DNA of 64,000 nt from Thermofilum uzonense (lineage in GTDB: Archaea > Thermoproteota > Thermoprotei > Thermofilales > Thermofilaceae), in the NCBI RefSeq assembly GCF_000993805.1, contig NZ_CP009961.1, positions 148,001 to 212,000 on the forward strand. The letters run 5' to 3'. The position numbers were made by a program, and so were the translations under genes. Shown piece after piece: positions 50,384-58,693 of the stretch. Position 1 is the stretch's first letter; every line of letters begins with the position of its first letter. The notes beneath the pieces are model-generated. The model was not told where the DNA came from and did no database searches. It saw only the letters and a list, made by a program, of their open reading frames with translations.

Positions 50384-51174
50384 ACGAGCCCCTTTAGGAA
50401 CTTGTAAACACGCGTATAGTCCTCCTCTGATATAGCCTTTCGCATAGAAGCGCTTAAAAGCAGCTGAGCCATGGATGAGATATGAGGTAAAGATATTCCT
50501 TTTTCAGATCCAGCAACTATTAATCTCGAACCATATCTCTCAATAATGCTTTTTATCCATAGATCCTGTCCTATCTCGAAAAATTTTTCAGGGCTCACCC
50601 CCCAGCCCTCAGCTAAGACTAGCGCCTCTGCGAGCCCAATCATTGCAGAGAAATAAACGCTATTAATAGCGAGCTTTACAGCCGAGGCCTCCTCAGGACT
50701 GCCCACAACGTGAACTTTCCTGAACAACGCATCAATGTAGTCTTTGTGGGTCACGAGTTTATCATAGTCTCCTCCGGCGATTCCAACAAGGTCGCCGCTC
50801 ATAGCTTCCTTCGGGCCACCCATTATAGGTAGAGCAATATATGGACAATTTTTCCTTGTACTCATCTCATATGCCCTTCTAGAATGCAAGGGTGTTACGG
50901 TTGAATGATTTACTACTACCAGATCATTTCCGAGGTTATTCAATATGTTTTCCAAGACGTAGAGAGATGCGTTGTCATCTGAAACATTTATTGAAGCTAT
51001 CTCAGCCCCTTCAAGGGCCTCCCGTATGCTTTTCGTTACCCTCGCTCCGAATTGGCCGAGAGAGGCTGCCTTCTCGTAACTACGGTTCCAGACAGAAACT
51101 CTAAATCCCCTCTCTAGGAGTCTCCTAGCTATGTTCGAGCCTATAAGTCCTGTTCCAAAAACTGCGACTGACAT
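50380..51174 (-). CDS. 3-hydroxyisobutyrate dehydrogenase-like NAD(P) oxidoreductase
   Basis: 264 residues of the beta-hydroxyacid dehydrogenase family. The nucleotide fold is V-F-G-T-G-L-I-G near residues 5-12, the substrate loop is P-I-M-G-G-P-K-E-A near residues 116-124, and the catalytic lysine lies in A-V-K-L-A-I-N near residue 163. Conserved H-S-T-V-T stands near residue 92. Substrates in this family include hydroxyisobutyrate, tartronate semialdehyde and glyoxylate; imine reduction is also known. It starts at an ATG, divergent from a small gene. Confidence 0.85.
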   Translation of the reverse strand: MSVAVFGTGLIGSNIARRLLERGFRVSVWNRSYEKAASLGQFGARVTKSIREALEGAEIASINVSDDNASLYVLENILNNLGNDLVVVNHSTVTPLHSRRAYEMSTRKNCPYIALPIMGGPKEAMSGDLVGIAGGDYDKLVTHKDYIDALFRKVHVVGSPEEASAVKLAINSVYFSAMIGLAEALVLAEGWGVSPEKFFEIGQDLWIKSIIERYGSRLIVAGSEKGISLPHISSMAQLLLSASMRKAISEEDYTRVYKFLKGLV

Positions 51175-51240
51175 ACATCTTCTCGAAATGAGGACAAATA
51201 TTTAAGCATGTGTAAAATTTTTTACTTATTGGGGGTGAGG

Positions 51241-51504
51241 ATGGAACCTTTAAAGGCTCTCGAGATCGTTGAGCAGACACTTCAACAAAGAGGCTACCAT
51301 ACCAAGAGATCAGTGGAAGAGGGCGACTATGTTTTAGAAGTCTCTAGTTTTAATAAAAAAGCAAGAATTCGATTTCACCAACAGAAGGGCGAACTCATTG
51401 AACTTAGATTGAAGTATGAGGGTACAGCCGGTCTAACGATCCTTAAATGCGAGCAATACGAGAAGTCACTCTCTTGTATAGAAGATCTATTAAATCGGTT
51501 TTAA
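51241..51504 (+). CDS. Hypothetical small soluble protein
   Basis: About 87 residues starting from the ATG at 51241, which directly follows the strong ribosome site GGGGGTGAGG; the open frame from 51208 is thus only a leader. The protein is alpha/beta (A-L-E-I-V-E-Q-T-L-Q-Q, Y-V-L-E-V-S-S-F) with two Cys near the end (L-K-C-E-Q and S-C-I-E). I recognise no family. It begins a group of same-strand genes leading to the radical SAM enzymes and could be a partner or substrate of them, but this is speculative. Confidence 0.6.
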   Translation: MEPLKALEIVEQTLQQRGYHTKRSVEEGDYVLEVSSFNKKARIRFHQQKGELIELRLKYEGTAGLTILKCEQYEKSLSCIEDLLNRF

Positions 51505-51549
51505 AAACCAAAAATCTATTTTAACGACGAAGCAATAATATCTTAACAA

Positions 51550-52278
51550 ATGAAGCTAAAGCATATTGCTTCAGTCTTCCTGTTAATATTCATAATCTAT
51601 GAGCTAATGGAATTTTACGTAATTTACTCCGTTGAACCAGTATTCATAGAGGTTAGCAGGGTGTATGGAGAAACCGAGGAAAACACACTCTTGGGAATCC
51701 GAATATACTTCCCTAACCCCTACTTTCTCTCGGTCAGGGTTTATAGCTTCAAGCTCAAGCTCAATTGCCCAGGTTTATCTGGAGGCGAAGGCCAGGCGTT
51801 TAATCTGACACTCACGCCCAGGTTCACAAACATTTTCTCTTTAAATGCTAGTGTGTCTGGTGGACTGGGCTCCAAATGTGAGGTGATTTACTCATGGGTT
51901 CCAGATCCCTTCATCTTATATCTTCTAAATCTTCATCCGTTAAATTTCACTCGAAGAACGGATTTAGTCATGCCGGGCAAATCACCTTTTCTGTGGGCTG
52001 GATGGAATGAAACAGAGACCAGCATCGGTGAATGTGTGTCCCTTCAAGTCTATACTTATCCTTCCTCAGTCTTCAACGTTAGAGTTTTCGCAGATTATCT
52101 CTCAATGCCACCCGTAGCGGTCTTCGAAAAATCGGGTGTTGGTGGAGGAACTTTTATTTTTTGTCCGAAAGAACCCTCCTCTCTCAGACTTAAGGGGTAT
52201 TTCCTAGAAGTAGTTTCTGGAGATGCTCGATGGGTTCAGGCTGACAGCTATCCTCCTCGGCTTAAAGTCTCGCCGTGA
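51550..52278 (+). CDS. Hypothetical exported or membrane-anchored beta-rich protein
   Basis: 242 residues. A hydrophobic segment near residues 6-24 serves as signal anchor; the rest is rich in strands, N-x-S/T sites and paired cysteines (C near 73, C near 118, C-V-S near 162, C-P-K near 202), as expected for an outside domain with disulfides. The repeat-like I-Y-F-P-N-P-Y-F-L-S-V-R-V-Y pattern resembles LEA-2/immunoglobulin-like archaeal surface domains, but I cannot name a family. It lies 50 bases before the radical SAM gene on the same strand. Confidence 0.65.
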   Translation: MKLKHIASVFLLIFIIYELMEFYVIYSVEPVFIEVSRVYGETEENTLLGIRIYFPNPYFLSVRVYSFKLKLNCPGLSGGEGQAFNLTLTPRFTNIFSLNASVSGGLGSKCEVIYSWVPDPFILYLLNLHPLNFTRRTDLVMPGKSPFLWAGWNETETSIGECVSLQVYTYPSSVFNVRVFADYLSMPPVAVFEKSGVGGGTFIFCPKEPSSLRLKGYFLEVVSGDARWVQADSYPPRLKVSP

Positions 52279-52328
52279 AATTTTCAGCCTCGAGATAAAT
52301 TTATACGGTTACAGGAAGAGCTACCTCT

Positions 52329-53396
52329 GTGCTCTACATCGTGTTTACAACGGGCCAGTGCAACCTAAAATGTGATTATTGTGGAGGTAGTTTTCCCAGG
52401 GAGAAAGTTCCTTGGGAAATAGAGTATGATTTGGCGAACCTAAAGAGGCTAATTGAGAAAGATGACGAGGCAGTGGTTGCGTTTTATGGTGGGGAACCCC
52501 TGCTAAATTACAAGAAGGTAATCTGGATATTGGATAATATTAAGGCTAAGCATTTTGTGATACAAACGAATGGATTACTGTACCACATGCTCCCGAACGA
52601 GTATTGGCGTAGATTTGATACAGTGTTACTATCCATTGATGGGAGGCGAGAGATTACAAACAAGCATAGGGGTGCTGGTGTCTATGAGAAGGTCTTGGAA
52701 GCGGCAAAGCATCTTAGAAAAATAGGATTTCAAGGCGACGTCATAGCAAGGATGACTGTGACACAAGATACAGACATATACGAGGATGTATCGCATCTAT
52801 TGTCTCTTAATTTATTCAACCATATTCACTGGCAACTAGACGTAGTCTGGAGCGATAGGTGGAGAAACTTCACAGAATGGAGAGATAACAGCTATAAACC
52901 CGGTTTAAGGAGACTGATGAGCTTATGGATTACCCGGATAAAGAAGGGAAAGGTTCTGGGAATCGCGCCTTTCAAAGCCATTGCCTCACAAGCCATCTTT
53001 GGAAACGTCTATAACGCTCCGCCCTGCGGCTCCGGAGTTAATTCAGTGTCAATACTAACGAATGGAAAAATAACGGCATGTCCAATAGCAGTCTCTGAGA
53101 ACTGGGCTTTACTGGGCGACGTTAAAACAGGCTTTAAACTAATGCAAAGACCGATCTTGGAGCCATGTATAAGTTGCCCCTATTTCAATTACTGTGGGGG
53201 AAGGTGTCTTTACGCATATAGAGAAAGATATTGGGGGGACTCAGGATTTAGGGAAGTATGTGAAGCTACAAAGACGCTTATAAAACTCGTTCTTGCCTCG
53301 GTTCCAGCAATAATTGAGAGCATTGACAGCGGGGTTATTTCCCCTGAAGATCTCCTCTACCCTCCATTCAATAACACGGTGGAAATAATCCCTTAA
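52329..53396 (+). CDS. Radical SAM enzyme with SPASM domain (AF1577-like)
   Basis: 355 residues. The radical SAM cluster site is C-N-L-K-C-D-Y-C at residues 11-18, right at the N-terminus, then Y-G-G-E-P-L-L-N near residue 53 and Q-T-N-G near residue 79. The C-terminal SPASM part has Cys in P-P-C-G-S-G (about 232), A-C-P (about 251) and C-x2-C-x5-C-x3-C (about 279-292) for extra [4Fe-4S] clusters. SPASM enzymes modify peptides or proteins; this one matches, from memory, the archaeal 'AF1577 family' of putative peptide-modifying enzymes whose substrates are not known. GTG start at 52329. A LysE-type exporter follows. Confidence 0.88.
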   Translation: MLYIVFTTGQCNLKCDYCGGSFPREKVPWEIEYDLANLKRLIEKDDEAVVAFYGGEPLLNYKKVIWILDNIKAKHFVIQTNGLLYHMLPNEYWRRFDTVLLSIDGRREITNKHRGAGVYEKVLEAAKHLRKIGFQGDVIARMTVTQDTDIYEDVSHLLSLNLFNHIHWQLDVVWSDRWRNFTEWRDNSYKPGLRRLMSLWITRIKKGKVLGIAPFKAIASQAIFGNVYNAPPCGSGVNSVSILTNGKITACPIAVSENWALLGDVKTGFKLMQRPILEPCISCPYFNYCGGRCLYAYRERYWGDSGFREVCEATKTLIKLVLASVPAIIESIDSGVISPEDLLYPPFNNTVEIIP

Positions 53397-53459
53397 GAAA
53401 TAATTTCGGAAAATACATGAGAAAACTAAAATAGTCCTAGAAATCAGTTTGCAGCGAAC

Positions 53460-54092
53460 ATGATCGATCCATCGCTAGCCGTGGAGGTTGTAGCACTAAC
53501 TGCTGGTGGTGTGGTTTCGCCAGGTCCTCTGTCCTCCTCAGCTATAATAGGAGGTAGTATTCATGGATGGAAGTATGGTTTTAAAGCGGCCTTGGGTCAC
53601 ATGTTCTTTGAACTACCCTTGTTTGTCCTCTTAGGCGTAGGGACCTATAATTTCCTTCTTAACCCAACGACTCGTAGATTATTATCCATTGCGGGAGGAT
53701 TCATAATTCTGTTTTTTGCCGTAATGTTTCTACGAGACTTACTCGCAGGTGAGCACGCGGAGGGAAAAACTGTGAAGACTATGGGAATGGCGGTAAACCC
53801 CATTTTGTTAGGGCTCATGCTTACAGCATTTAACCCCTATTTCCTAGTATGGTGGGGAACTGTAGGTGTAAAAATAATAGCGGATATCAACCTTTATTCC
53901 CCAGGTCTCTCCGGAATGCTCGAGTATTATGCAGTGCACGTATGGATGGACTATGCATGGCTTTCTTTACTGGCTTATATGGCTAGCAAGGGTCTAAGAG
54001 CAAACAAGAAAATCCTAGAACTCATACAGCTTGTTCTCATTACAGCAATGATATATTATGCTCTGAGATTCTTAATTGATGCTTTTACATAA
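53460..54092 (+). CDS. LysE/RhtB-family exporter
   Basis: 210 residues with six membrane helices. The family signature near the N-terminus, T-A-G-G-V-V-S-P-G-P-L-S-S-S-A-I-I-G-G, is clear (residues 14-32); A-F-N-P-Y-F-L-V-W-W near residue 125 is the second conserved half. LysE-type proteins export amino acids or small solutes; archaeal members are little studied. It lies between two radical SAM genes (63 and 41 bases away), so it may export a product of theirs or simply be a neighbour. Confidence 0.85.
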   Translation: MIDPSLAVEVVALTAGGVVSPGPLSSSAIIGGSIHGWKYGFKAALGHMFFELPLFVLLGVGTYNFLLNPTTRRLLSIAGGFIILFFAVMFLRDLLAGEHAEGKTVKTMGMAVNPILLGLMLTAFNPYFLVWWGTVGVKIIADINLYSPGLSGMLEYYAVHVWMDYAWLSLLAYMASKGLRANKKILELIQLVLITAMIYYALRFLIDAFT

Positions 54093-54133
54093 TTAAAAAA
54101 TATATGTTTTGATTTTGATTTCTACTGGGCTTC

Positions 54134-55795
54134 ATGACGCGTAGCTATGATCTTGTCCTAATACATCCTCCAAGTGTTTACGACTTTCGTGATTTAAAAC
54201 GCGTCCATTATGGTCCTATAAGTGATGTCATTCCATCCAAGCCCATCTTTGATATGTATCCTGCAGGCTTCTTCTATCTAGCCTCCTACCTCGAGAAAAG
54301 GGGGGTAAGAGTCGGTCTATACAATGTAGCTGCAAGAATGGTTAACGAGCCTGACCTGGATGTTCCACACCTCCTTAAGACCATCAAATCATCTGTTTAT
54401 GGTTTTGACATTCACTGGCTTGTCCACTCTCATGGTGCAATCGAATTAGCAAGGCTTGTAAAGGAGCTTCATCAAGCTCCGATCATTATAGGTGGTTTAT
54501 CAGCAACCTATTACTGGCGCGAAATAATTGAAAAATACCCATTTGTCGACGTCGTTGTTCTAGGCGACACTACTGAGCCCATCGTTTTCGAGCTTGTACA
54601 AGCTTTGGAGAAGGGTGAAATGGCCCGTCTTCAAAACATCCCTAATCTTGCTTTCAGGCAAGAGGGCAAGTTGAAATTTACAGGCCTTAAATATGTTCCC
54701 GTTGAGCTGGATGACCTGAAACCAGACTACAAGATAATCTCTAAGGTTATGATAAAGAGCGGCTTAAAAAACTCTTTACCTTGGAGCAGTTTCCTAAAGC
54801 ACCCTGTTACAGCTGTAATCACATACAAGGGATGTTCATTAAACTGCCTAGCTTGCGGTGGAAGCAATTTTACTTACCATGTGATATTCCGTAGAAAGAT
54901 GCTTGGAGTTAAAAGCCCGAGGACTTTGTTTGAGGAGTACAAAGAGATCACAGAGAGGCTGAGGGCTCCAATATTTTTCGTTAATGATCTCCAACTCCTC
55001 GGAAGAAAGTTCATAGAGGAGTTCACGAGTTTGCTTGCACAAGAAAAAACTGATATAGAGCTTTTCTTCGAGTTCTTCACACCTCCTTCTCGTGATATTT
55101 TGAATCTTTATAGGAAAACCGGAGACAAAGTGTATCTTCAAATTTCACCTGAGTCTCATGATGAGAGGGTAAGGAAAGCTTATGGGAGACCTTACGGAAA
55201 CGCTAGCCTCAAGGAGTTTGTACGGAATGCTCGGGAGCTTGGCTTTACAAGGGTAGATATGTACTTCATGGTGGGGCTACCTATGCAAACACCCTTAAAC
55301 GTCCAAGCACTAGGCGACTTCTATCTTGAGCTCTTTAAAATAGGAGGAAGATCCGTAGACGCATTTGTAGCGCCTTTGGCGCCTTTCGTAGACCCTGGTA
55401 GTATTGCTTTCCATATGCCGCGAAAATTCGGTTACCGTATATTGAAACACACCTTAGAAGAGCACCGTGAGTTGCTTACAGCACCTAACTGGTACTTGAT
55501 GCTTAATTATGAAACTGAATGGATGACACGTGTACAAATAGCTGAGGCGACTTACAACGCGGTGGAAAGCCTGACACGTGCAAAGTACGAGGCTGGTGTG
55601 ATTAGTAAGGATTACATGGAGGACGTCCTTGACTCCATTCGTCGTATCCGGAGTGGACAACCGAGGCTTGGATTAGACTCAAAGGAAACGCTTAGGGAAG
55701 AAGAGCTCTACCCAGCCAGAAAACTATGGATCACCTATTTAACTCCACGTTCCCTAGCCGAACTTATGTTGTATTCTATATTGTATTCGATATGA
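54134..55795 (+). CDS. B12-binding domain radical SAM enzyme
   Basis: 553 residues. A cobalamin-binding-like Rossmann domain (about 1-190; L-I-H-P-P-S-V-Y-D near residue 9, I-I-I-G-G-L-S-A near residue 116, V-V-L-G-D near residue 141) is followed by the radical SAM barrel with C-S-L-N-C-L-A-C near residues 234-241, S-P-E-S-H near residue 338 and Y-F-M-V-G-L-P near residue 377. From memory it fits the archaeal B12/radical SAM group often called the Ta0216 family, of unknown reaction. Such enzymes do methylations and other difficult C-H chemistry. Start ATG at 54134; it ends 6 bases from the convergent TrmB gene. Confidence 0.87.
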   Translation: MTRSYDLVLIHPPSVYDFRDLKRVHYGPISDVIPSKPIFDMYPAGFFYLASYLEKRGVRVGLYNVAARMVNEPDLDVPHLLKTIKSSVYGFDIHWLVHSHGAIELARLVKELHQAPIIIGGLSATYYWREIIEKYPFVDVVVLGDTTEPIVFELVQALEKGEMARLQNIPNLAFRQEGKLKFTGLKYVPVELDDLKPDYKIISKVMIKSGLKNSLPWSSFLKHPVTAVITYKGCSLNCLACGGSNFTYHVIFRRKMLGVKSPRTLFEEYKEITERLRAPIFFVNDLQLLGRKFIEEFTSLLAQEKTDIELFFEFFTPPSRDILNLYRKTGDKVYLQISPESHDERVRKAYGRPYGNASLKEFVRNARELGFTRVDMYFMVGLPMQTPLNVQALGDFYLELFKIGGRSVDAFVAPLAPFVDPGSIAFHMPRKFGYRILKHTLEEHRELLTAPNWYLMLNYETEWMTRVQIAEATYNAVESLTRAKYEAGVISKDYMEDVLDSIRRIRSGQPRLGLDSKETLREEELYPARKLWITYLTPRSLAELMLYSILYSI

Positions 55796-55801
55796 TTGTC
55801 C

Positions 55802-56869
55802 TCAGCCCGTCTCTTCGTGTATTTCAAAGTATTCTCCAGCAACCTCTTCAGCTATAGCGTCTAGTCCTCCAACCCGTATTATGCTTGTTCCTGTATCGAC
55901 TTTAAAGTGAGCATAACCGGCCGGCAAGTCTAGGACAGCGTCTACAATACGTCCCTCCACCTTCACTTTAGCACCAGTATCTACCTCATATCCTTCGGAA
56001 ATCAGTCGGAGTTTCTTGTTTTCGAGAAGTAGCTTCCTAGTTTCATACAAAGCCATGCGATGAAAAGTGAACCTTAAAGGAAAGTTAAATTTATCATCTA
56101 CAACGACCTTAGAGCTTACCCATCTATTGACGTAGTCGTGAGACAGATAATCAACCAGTGTTCTCTCTTCTAGAAGAAAGCCATGTTTGAGTGGTAGAGT
56201 CGGTCTAGCCTTTAGGACGCCACCTAGGGAAGAATCAACAACTACCACTATGTCCCCTGAGATAGCTACACGTAGCTTTTTAAGGAACGGCATATCTTCA
56301 ACGATAAATTTAGCTCCCCGCTCCCCCAGAGCATAGCTAAGGACATATACGCTTACACCCCGTTTAATTGCCGCCTCGATCTTGTCGCTCAGAAGATGTA
56401 TGAACTTGATATCCCCCATCACGAGAGCATCAATCTTAGCCTCGTCTAGCATTTGGGATATCCTACTCTTCGCTACTTCGGGTTCCCGAATAATCCAGAC
56501 TCCGAATTTTTCCTCGAAAGAAGGTTTAGAAATACTCTTCATGTATTCAAGAGCCTTCGTCGTTAAAGCGTTAAACTCCCGCATGAACATACTAGTTAGT
56601 AATTGAGGGTCAACAGCCCGATACTTTTTTGGACGGCCCCCCAGCTCCTCTATATAACCTTTAGAGGAGAGGCGTGTAAGAGCGACATGAATCTGAGGAC
56701 GATGCCTAACAAGATAATCCGAGATCTCGGGAGCGCTAAGGGGTCCTTTCTCCAGGAGAATCAAATATAGTTCGGCCTCCAGGCCTGTAAGACCCAGCAT
56801 CCTGAGTAGTTGAATGGCGTTCTCACGAGGAGAACCCACGGAGAGGTCCCCTAAAGATCCTTCCCCCAT
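55802..56869 (-). CDS. TrmB-family transcriptional regulator
   Basis: 355 residues. The N-terminal winged helix (about 15-85) has the TrmB pattern L-G-L-T-G-L-E-A-E-L-Y-L-I-L-L-E-K-G-P-L, S-A-P-E-I-S and H-V-A-L-T-R-L-S-S-K-G-Y-I; the C-terminal part has the sugar-sensing TrmB domain (about 120-350; V-W-I-I-R-E-P, V-Y-V-L-S-Y, G-F-L-L-E-E-R-T-L-V). In other archaea TrmB proteins respond to maltose, trehalose or other sugars. No sugar transporter lies next to it, so the effector and targets are unknown here. Confidence 0.88.
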   Translation of the reverse strand: MGEGSLGDLSVGSPRENAIQLLRMLGLTGLEAELYLILLEKGPLSAPEISDYLVRHRPQIHVALTRLSSKGYIEELGGRPKKYRAVDPQLLTSMFMREFNALTTKALEYMKSISKPSFEEKFGVWIIREPEVAKSRISQMLDEAKIDALVMGDIKFIHLLSDKIEAAIKRGVSVYVLSYALGERGAKFIVEDMPFLKKLRVAISGDIVVVVDSSLGGVLKARPTLPLKHGFLLEERTLVDYLSHDYVNRWVSSKVVVDDKFNFPLRFTFHRMALYETRKLLLENKKLRLISEGYEVDTGAKVKVEGRIVDAVLDLPAGYAHFKVDTGTSIIRVGGLDAIAEEVAGEYFEIHEETG

Positions 56870-56922
56870 TCTTAGTCAAAAGAAAGTAGTTTAAAGGGTT
56901 ATTAATATTTATTCACGCTTAA

Positions 56923-57885
56923 CTATTGCGATAGAAGAGAGTATTGTAGATTATGTTTTCTAAGAATAGTTACATAGATTTCAGCTAGTGATACCGCTAT
57001 ATTAGCAACTTCTACGGCACGTCTCCCAAAAATGTACACGTTTGGCTCAATATAGTCCGCTCCATTATCCACAAGTATCTGACAGTCAGGGCATTCATCG
57101 AAAAGTACGGGTGCTGCTGCGGCTACAGGGTTAGCCGCAGGATACTCACTACTACTGAACTCCTTAAACTTCAAGTCCATCGTCACGAGCGCTTCTTCTA
57201 CAAATCGATCATACTTTATATTCATCACTGCCCTATATTTCCCATCGATGGACAAGAGAACACCTCCTAAATGCCGGCTAGCCCCAAACTCTGGCTTCCT
57301 GTACAGAATACCACCCCTTTTATCAGGTGAGATTCTACCAGGAATCGCGACGACATCGAACAGACCCTTAGCACCAGGAATAGCCAGTGCAAGATTCGAT
57401 AAAACCTCTGGGATTAAAAAAGGGAACTCATTTGAGGAAGACAAGATCATGAGAGCTCTTTCAATATCAGCCATAGCTAGACCCTTACTCACATCAAGGT
57501 CTGGATAAACCATTTTTGTACAGATATAGCACTCACTTCTTCTCCAACCATACTTTTCATGAGCTTTGCAAGCATCTCCTCCTGCCAGAATCAAAAGCCA
57601 ATACCTGTTAGCCAACATCCCGGCAGTGTTTATTTCACCCTTGGCGACGTAATCAGCGATCTTTCTAGCTATCAACTCTATCTCGGATATCTGCACATTC
57701 AATAATTCCATGTCTCTTATGATAGAGTTCCTATTGTTTCTCATCATCTTGCTAACAGCTGCCTGGGTAACCCCGAGCGCTCTTGCAATCTCGGTCTGCG
57801 AAAGACCTCTTTTTCTCAGTTCATTTACTAGGATCTTGCGAAAACCCGGGACGAATATATTGAAGGCTATTCCCTCCGGGAACAT
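56923..57885 (-). CDS. thiR: ThiR-type thiamine regulator (HTH-ThiN fusion)
   Basis: About 320 residues from the ATG at 57885. The helix-turn-helix lies near residues 25-50 (L-S-Q-T-E-I-A-R-A-L-G-V-T-Q-A-A-V-S-K), then C-K-A-H-E-K-Y-G-W-x5-C-Y-I-C near residues 105-120, and a C-terminal ThiN-like ligand domain (about 140-315; N-L-A-L-A-I-P-G-A, V-A-I-P-G-R-I, F-G-A-S-R-H-L-G). In archaea, HTH-ThiN fusions sense thiamine phosphate and control thiamine genes. The open frame up to 58017 would cross the promoter; the chosen start fits the family. The divergent YkoE-ECF transporter genes are clear targets. Confidence 0.88.
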   Translation of the reverse strand: MFPEGIAFNIFVPGFRKILVNELRKRGLSQTEIARALGVTQAAVSKMMRNNRNSIIRDMELLNVQISEIELIARKIADYVAKGEINTAGMLANRYWLLILAGGDACKAHEKYGWRRSECYICTKMVYPDLDVSKGLAMADIERALMILSSSNEFPFLIPEVLSNLALAIPGAKGLFDVVAIPGRISPDKRGGILYRKPEFGASRHLGGVLLSIDGKYRAVMNIKYDRFVEEALVTMDLKFKEFSSSEYPAANPVAAAAPVLFDECPDCQILVDNGADYIEPNVYIFGRRAVEVANIAVSLAEIYVTILRKHNLQYSLLSQ

Positions 57886-57907
57886 CGATATACATAGTCT
57901 CTCATAT

Positions 57908-58048
57908 AAAACTAGGTTATAAATCTTCGCTTGAAAGAAAATATACGTAAAATATAACACTTGCATATATCCCATCTTCCTCATAACTAGGTTATAGAAA
58001 ATAACATTAAATTTCACATTTTATGAGAAAACTTTATAACCAGATTAT
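57908..58048. promoter_or_regulatory. Three inverted repeats (ATAAC-N3-GTTAT) between thiR and the ECF operon
   Basis: The divergent gap contains a 13-bp inverted repeat three times: AAAAC-TAG-GTTAT at 57908-57920 (one mismatch), ATAAC-TAG-GTTAT at 57983-57995 (perfect arms) and ATAAC-CAG-ATTAT at 58036-58048 (one mismatch). The first overlaps the TATA-like box of thiR, and the third the TATAA of the YkoE gene (58035-58039, about 30 bases before its ATG). A regulator bound there would block both promoters. They are the natural ThiR operator candidates. Confidence 0.6.
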
Positions 58049-58069
58049 AGATTTTAATCAGCGGTTGAA

Positions 58070-58693
58070 ATGAAAACACGGTTAACAGTAGTTGAACTTG
58101 TTTTCACAGCAGCGATATCCACGGTAATAGGGGCTATCTTTCTTGTATGGTCGAACATCGTGTGGGATGCCACAAAGCTAATCCTAGGTTTACTCTTCCT
58201 CCCGATTATATATGGAATGTGGTTTATAGGAGCAACCATCCCCGCATACATAATAAGAAAGCCAGGAGTGGCTCTGCTAGGCGAGGTTCTAGCATCCATA
58301 ATGGAAATGGCATACGGGTCCCAGTTTTCCTCGACAGTTCTCCTCTATGGATTCATGCAAGGTCTACTCTCTGAGCTAACCTTCATGGCTACACGGTACA
58401 AAAGGTGGGGGTGGGTCACGATGACATTGGCTGGTGCCATGCCTGCTCTCTGGGCGGCACCTGCTGACACTATCCTATACGGGATAGCTGAGCCCTTAAC
58501 CCCCGAGCAGAGAGTAGTCTTCTGGTCTCTGTATTTCGTCAGTGGAGGAATATTCGCGGGGATACTCGTTAAAGCGGTAATCGACGCTGTGGCTAGATCA
58601 ACTCCTATCCTTGACCCCTTTGAGGTGGCTAAATCGGTGAAGTCACTTGGAGACAGTCTCAGTCGATTTCCTCAGCGTCTCATTAGGGTTTAA
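58070..58693 (+). CDS. ykoE: ECF transporter S component, YkoE family (thiamine precursor)
   Basis: A 207-residue membrane protein with five to six helices. The N-terminal L-T-V-V-E-L-V-F-T-A-A-I-S-T-V-I-G-A-I-F-L-V-W motif, the G-x2-P-A-Y-I-I-R-K-P-G-V-A near residue 60 and the L-L-G-E-V-L-A-S-I-M-E segment near residue 70 fit the YkoE family, the substrate-binding part of hydroxymethylpyrimidine/thiamine uptake. The ThiR gene and operator repeats support a thiamine link. It starts with an ATG for a probably leaderless mRNA. The next gene begins inside its last 47 bases. Confidence 0.87.
   Translation: MKTRLTVVELVFTAAISTVIGAIFLVWSNIVWDATKLILGLLFLPIIYGMWFIGATIPAYIIRKPGVALLGEVLASIMEMAYGSQFSSTVLLYGFMQGLLSELTFMATRYKRWGWVTMTLAGAMPALWAAPADTILYGIAEPLTPEQRVVFWSLYFVSGGIFAGILVKAVIDAVARSTPILDPFEVAKSVKSLGDSLSRFPQRLIRV

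Noticed and set aside
57886-58017. 44-codon N-terminal extension of ThiR
   Set aside because: It covers two of the operator repeats and the promoter; the family start is at 57885.
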